Positions 20,252-21,799 of a stretch of 21,799 bases of DNA are shown one piece after another. The position numbers and the translations under genes are program-made. Position 1 is the first letter of the stretch; every line of letters begins with the position of its first letter. Under the pieces are notes generated by a model, which saw only the letters and a list, made by a program, of their open reading frames with translations, had not been told where the DNA came from and ran no database searches. This DNA is from Patescibacteria group bacterium (lineage in GTDB: Bacteria; Patescibacteriota; Patescibacteriia; XYB2-FULL-38-15): positions 1 through 21,799 of the forward strand of contig JAHIRI010000013.1 in NCBI GenBank assembly GCA_018818855.1. Direction: 5' to 3'.

Positions 20252-21352
20252 TTATTTTCCGATAATATAGTTCATTCCGCCCAGGTTTTTTACCATCCCT
20301 TTCATTTCCATCAGGGTTAGTATAGCACCAACTTTGGCGGCGTCAAGTCCGGAGGTGGCGATGAGCTTGTCGACGTGGGTTGGCTCTTGAGACAGATTAA
20401 CTAGAATTTTTTCTTCCTCAGGGGAGGAGGGGAGGGTTTTTTTGTTTTGTATAAAATCGGCAGCCTGAGCCAGGTTTAATGTTTCCAAAATATCATTGAC
20501 CGCGGTTACGGCTTTTGCCCCCATTTTTATCAATTTATTCGGTCCGGCTGAAGTTGGGTTAAAAATACTGCCAGGTACGGCAAAAACTTCGCGGTTTTGT
20601 TCCAAAGCGCATTGCGCGGTAATTAAGGCGCCAGATTCTTCGGCCGCTTCAACGACAAGCGTTCCGAGGGAAAGGCCGGAAATGATTCGGTTGCGAAGAG
20701 GAAAATTTCCGGGCATGGCGACAGTCCCGAGCGGGTATTCAGAAATAACGGCTCCGCCAGTTTTAATAATTTCTGAAGCCAGGAATCTATTTCCCGTCGG
20801 ATAAATACTTTCGTCATTAATGCCCGAGCCGAGCACAGCCACAGTTTTTCCGCCGAGCCGCACGGTCGTTTCGTGGGCAAGGGCGTCAACTCCGAGCGCC
20901 AATCCACTTATGATATTAAAACCATTCTGCACCAACTCGCCGGTTAAGAGGGAAGTTAGTTGCCGGCCGTAAGTACTGATTTTTCTTGTACCGACCACGG
21001 CTAAATTAAATTCGTCGTCAGGCGGCAGAACTCCTTTAACATATAAAATCGCGGGCGGATTCCAAATTTCTTTTAGTAATTTTGGATAGCTTTGATCGTT
21101 GATTGTTAAGACATTGATATTTTCTTTAACTAATCTTTCCCATTCAGCTTCGGGATTCACTATCATTTTTTGGCCCAAAAAATCATTGATAATATTTTCA
21201 TCCAAACCAGCTCTTCGGAGTTCCGAAAAAGAAGCCCGCCAGGCTTCTTCCATTGAATGAAAATAATTAAAAAGTTTTACAAGGCGGATCGCGCCGATTT
21301 TCGGATATCTGGAAATGGCGACCCAATATTTTAAGTCATTTAAATTATCCAT
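20252..21352 (-). CDS. dprA: DNA processing protein DprA
   Basis: Single-stranded DNA binding protein that loads RecA on incoming DNA during natural transformation. The 366 residues show the full architecture. The N-terminal helical (SAM/HhH-like) part spans about 1-75. The Rossmann-type core carries VVGTRKISTYGRQL, SGLALGVDALAH, VLGSGIN, YPTGNRFLASEI, and the signature NFPLRNRIISGLS with VVEAAEESGALITAQ. A C-terminal winged-helix domain from about 305 ends KGMVKNLGGMNYIIGK. It stands upstream of topA in the common dprA-topA order. The intact core suggests DNA uptake, although no com genes lie in this window. I see no clear promoter before the ATG at 21352. Confidence 0.95.
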   Translation of the reverse strand: MDNLNDLKYWVAISRYPKIGAIRLVKLFNYFHSMEEAWRASFSELRRAGLDENIINDFLGQKMIVNPEAEWERLVKENINVLTINDQSYPKLLKEIWNPPAILYVKGVLPPDDEFNLAVVGTRKISTYGRQLTSLLTGELVQNGFNIISGLALGVDALAHETTVRLGGKTVAVLGSGINDESIYPTGNRFLASEIIKTGGAVISEYPLGTVAMPGNFPLRNRIISGLSLGTLVVEAAEESGALITAQCALEQNREVFAVPGSIFNPTSAGPNKLIKMGAKAVTAVNDILETLNLAQAADFIQNKKTLPSSPEEEKILVNLSQEPTHVDKLIATSGLDAAKVGAILTLMEMKGMVKNLGGMNYIIGK

Positions 21353-21403
21353 AATAGTTTGGTAATTTAGTAGTGGGCAACAAATATGGGCATTTCTGGA
21401 CTA

Positions 21404-21433
21404 TTGACAAAAGTCAGACATTTTTGGTAAAAT
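21404..21433 (+). promoter_or_regulatory. promoter of a third structured RNA
   Basis: Perfect TTGACA (21404-21409), 18 bases, TAAAAT (21428-21433). The predicted start is near 21440. It points away from dprA and towards the pth 3' end, where no plus-strand gene is present. Confidence 0.65.
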
Positions 21434-21439
21434 ATATTA

Positions 21440-21670
21440 CCGAGAAATTTTGATTGTATCTGCGCCTCTGCCTGCCAGTGGTGAACGCGATGGTCACCCC
21501 TCCTGACTTAGCAAGTAACCGTAAATTAAAGTTTTTCCGTTTTTGGAACAGACTTTACGCTGGTAGGCAGTGTCGTTGGTAGAATTGAGAATTGAGTTTA
21601 GTTGAATTGATTCATTGCCGTATCAGTCCCTTCGGCTAAAATTATGGCAACCGCTTCGGTTGCTTTTTTT
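21440..21670 (+). ncRNA. candidate structured RNA antisense to the pth end
   Basis: The region between dprA and pth contains no reading frame but a compact three-way fold. P1 is CTGCCTGCCAG (21468-21478) with CTGGTAGGCAG (21560-21570), 11 pairs with one G-T. P2 is GGTGA (21480-21484) with TCACC (21494-21498). P3 is CGTAAA (21520-21525) with TTTACG (21554-21559), capped by TTCC/GGAA. The first strong terminator downstream is at 21647-21670 inside pth, so the RNA would be about 230 nt and antisense to the last 70 bases of pth. I found no hallmark of tmRNA, RNase P or SRP RNA. Confidence 0.6.
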
Positions 21671-21799
21671 ATTGTTTGGGCAAGAATTTTTTCTTCGGCT
21701 TTGGCGAATTTTTTTAAAACAAAATTTGCCGCGTTAAAATTTTTTGATCTTTTTTCCGGAGCGACTCCGATTTTCAATCTGGTAAAATTTTTTGAGCCA
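21598..21799 (-). CDS. pth: peptidyl-tRNA hydrolase, C-terminal part (cut by window edge)
   Basis: The last 67 codons of a minus-strand gene that continues beyond the window end. The translation GSKNFTRLKIGVAPEKR, then FVLKKFAKAEEKIL and a final AMNQFN before TAA (21600-21598), matches the C-terminal end of bacterial Pth, which recycles peptidyl-tRNA released from stalled ribosomes (family pattern: F-RLRIGI, VL-F, N-F). The catalytic N-terminal part is not in the window. The codons for ATEAVA form a perfect GCAACCG/CGGTTGC dyad that serves as a terminator on the opposite strand. Confidence 0.8.
   Translation of the reverse strand, partial: GSKNFTRLKIGVAPEKRSKNFNAANFVLKKFAKAEEKILAQTIKKATEAVAIILAEGTDTAMNQFN
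21647..21670 (+). terminator. intrinsic terminator antisense within pth
   Basis: GCAACCG (21647-21653) pairs with CGGTTGC (21657-21663) around CTT, followed by seven T (21664-21670). It reads on the plus strand and would end the RNA that starts near 21440, although it is embedded in the coding sequence of pth. Confidence 0.75.

Noticed and set aside
1..21799. UGA recoding as in Gracilibacteria/Absconditabacteria
   Set aside because: TGA ends scpB and the deoxyribosyltransferase-like gene at sensible places, and no conserved gene contains in-frame TGA.
1..21799. CRISPR arrays or defence systems
   Set aside because: No regularly spaced direct repeats and no cas-like or restriction-like genes; the repeats present are palindromic intergenic elements.

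Overview
The window looks like a chromosomal segment from a small-genome bacterium of the Candidate Phyla Radiation (Patescibacteria), most likely a Parcubacteria-like lineage. This is inferred from gene content and protein architecture; there is no rRNA to confirm it. Supporting signs are a RelA/SpoT protein that stops after the TGS domain, an AspRS without the usual bacterial insertion domain, several short lineage-type hypothetical proteins, moderate AT richness, weak or absent Shine-Dalgarno sites, and many short palindromic intergenic elements. TGA ends several genes and does not interrupt others, so the code is standard. That argues against the UGA-recoding Gracilibacteria/Absconditabacteria.

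Layout. 54-3568 (+): asnS, aspS, a small hypothetical gene and a Rossmann-like nucleoside 2-deoxyribosyltransferase-type gene, ending in a 17-codon remnant that repeats the start of the last gene. 3569-3965: a stand-alone transcription unit with a near-consensus promoter, about 280 nt of structured RNA and a strong intrinsic terminator; I do not recognise the RNA. 3966-8102 (+): a small winged-helix-like gene with an apparently leaderless promoter, lon, and a DUF2330 membrane protein. 8186-12152 (+): a YbaK-type deacylase, scpA-scpB (condensin partners), a D,D-carboxypeptidase and a GT4 glycosyltransferase. A two-way terminator separates these from the minus-strand unit 12199-13171: tRNA-Leu(CAA), an unusual initiator-like tRNA-Met, an elongator tRNA-Met and a small membrane protein. 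The 31-bp 3' end of the initiator tRNA is repeated 129 bp downstream of the gene, enclosing hairpin-rich DNA. 13259-15262 (+): parA, parB and a small membrane-anchored Cys protein. 15320-16786 (-): short rel. 16787-17191: a second small promoter/hairpin/terminator unit, palindromes, and a promoter-like site with an (AG)7 repeat. 17192-17827 (+): an unrecognised protein. 17962-21352 (-): dprA-topA; topA carries an in-frame palindromic insertion inside its third zinc ribbon. 21353-21670 (+): a third candidate structured RNA, whose likely terminator lies antisense in the end of pth (-, cut by the window edge).

Functionally this is a housekeeping region: translation (asnS, aspS, tRNAs, YbaK, pth), chromosome handling (scpAB, parAB, topA, dprA), envelope (carboxypeptidase, glycosyltransferase, DUF2330), and stress or quality control (lon, rel). 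The most novel material is non-coding: three independent RNA units, the odd initiator tRNA with its duplicated 3' end, and palindromes that have entered coding sequence.
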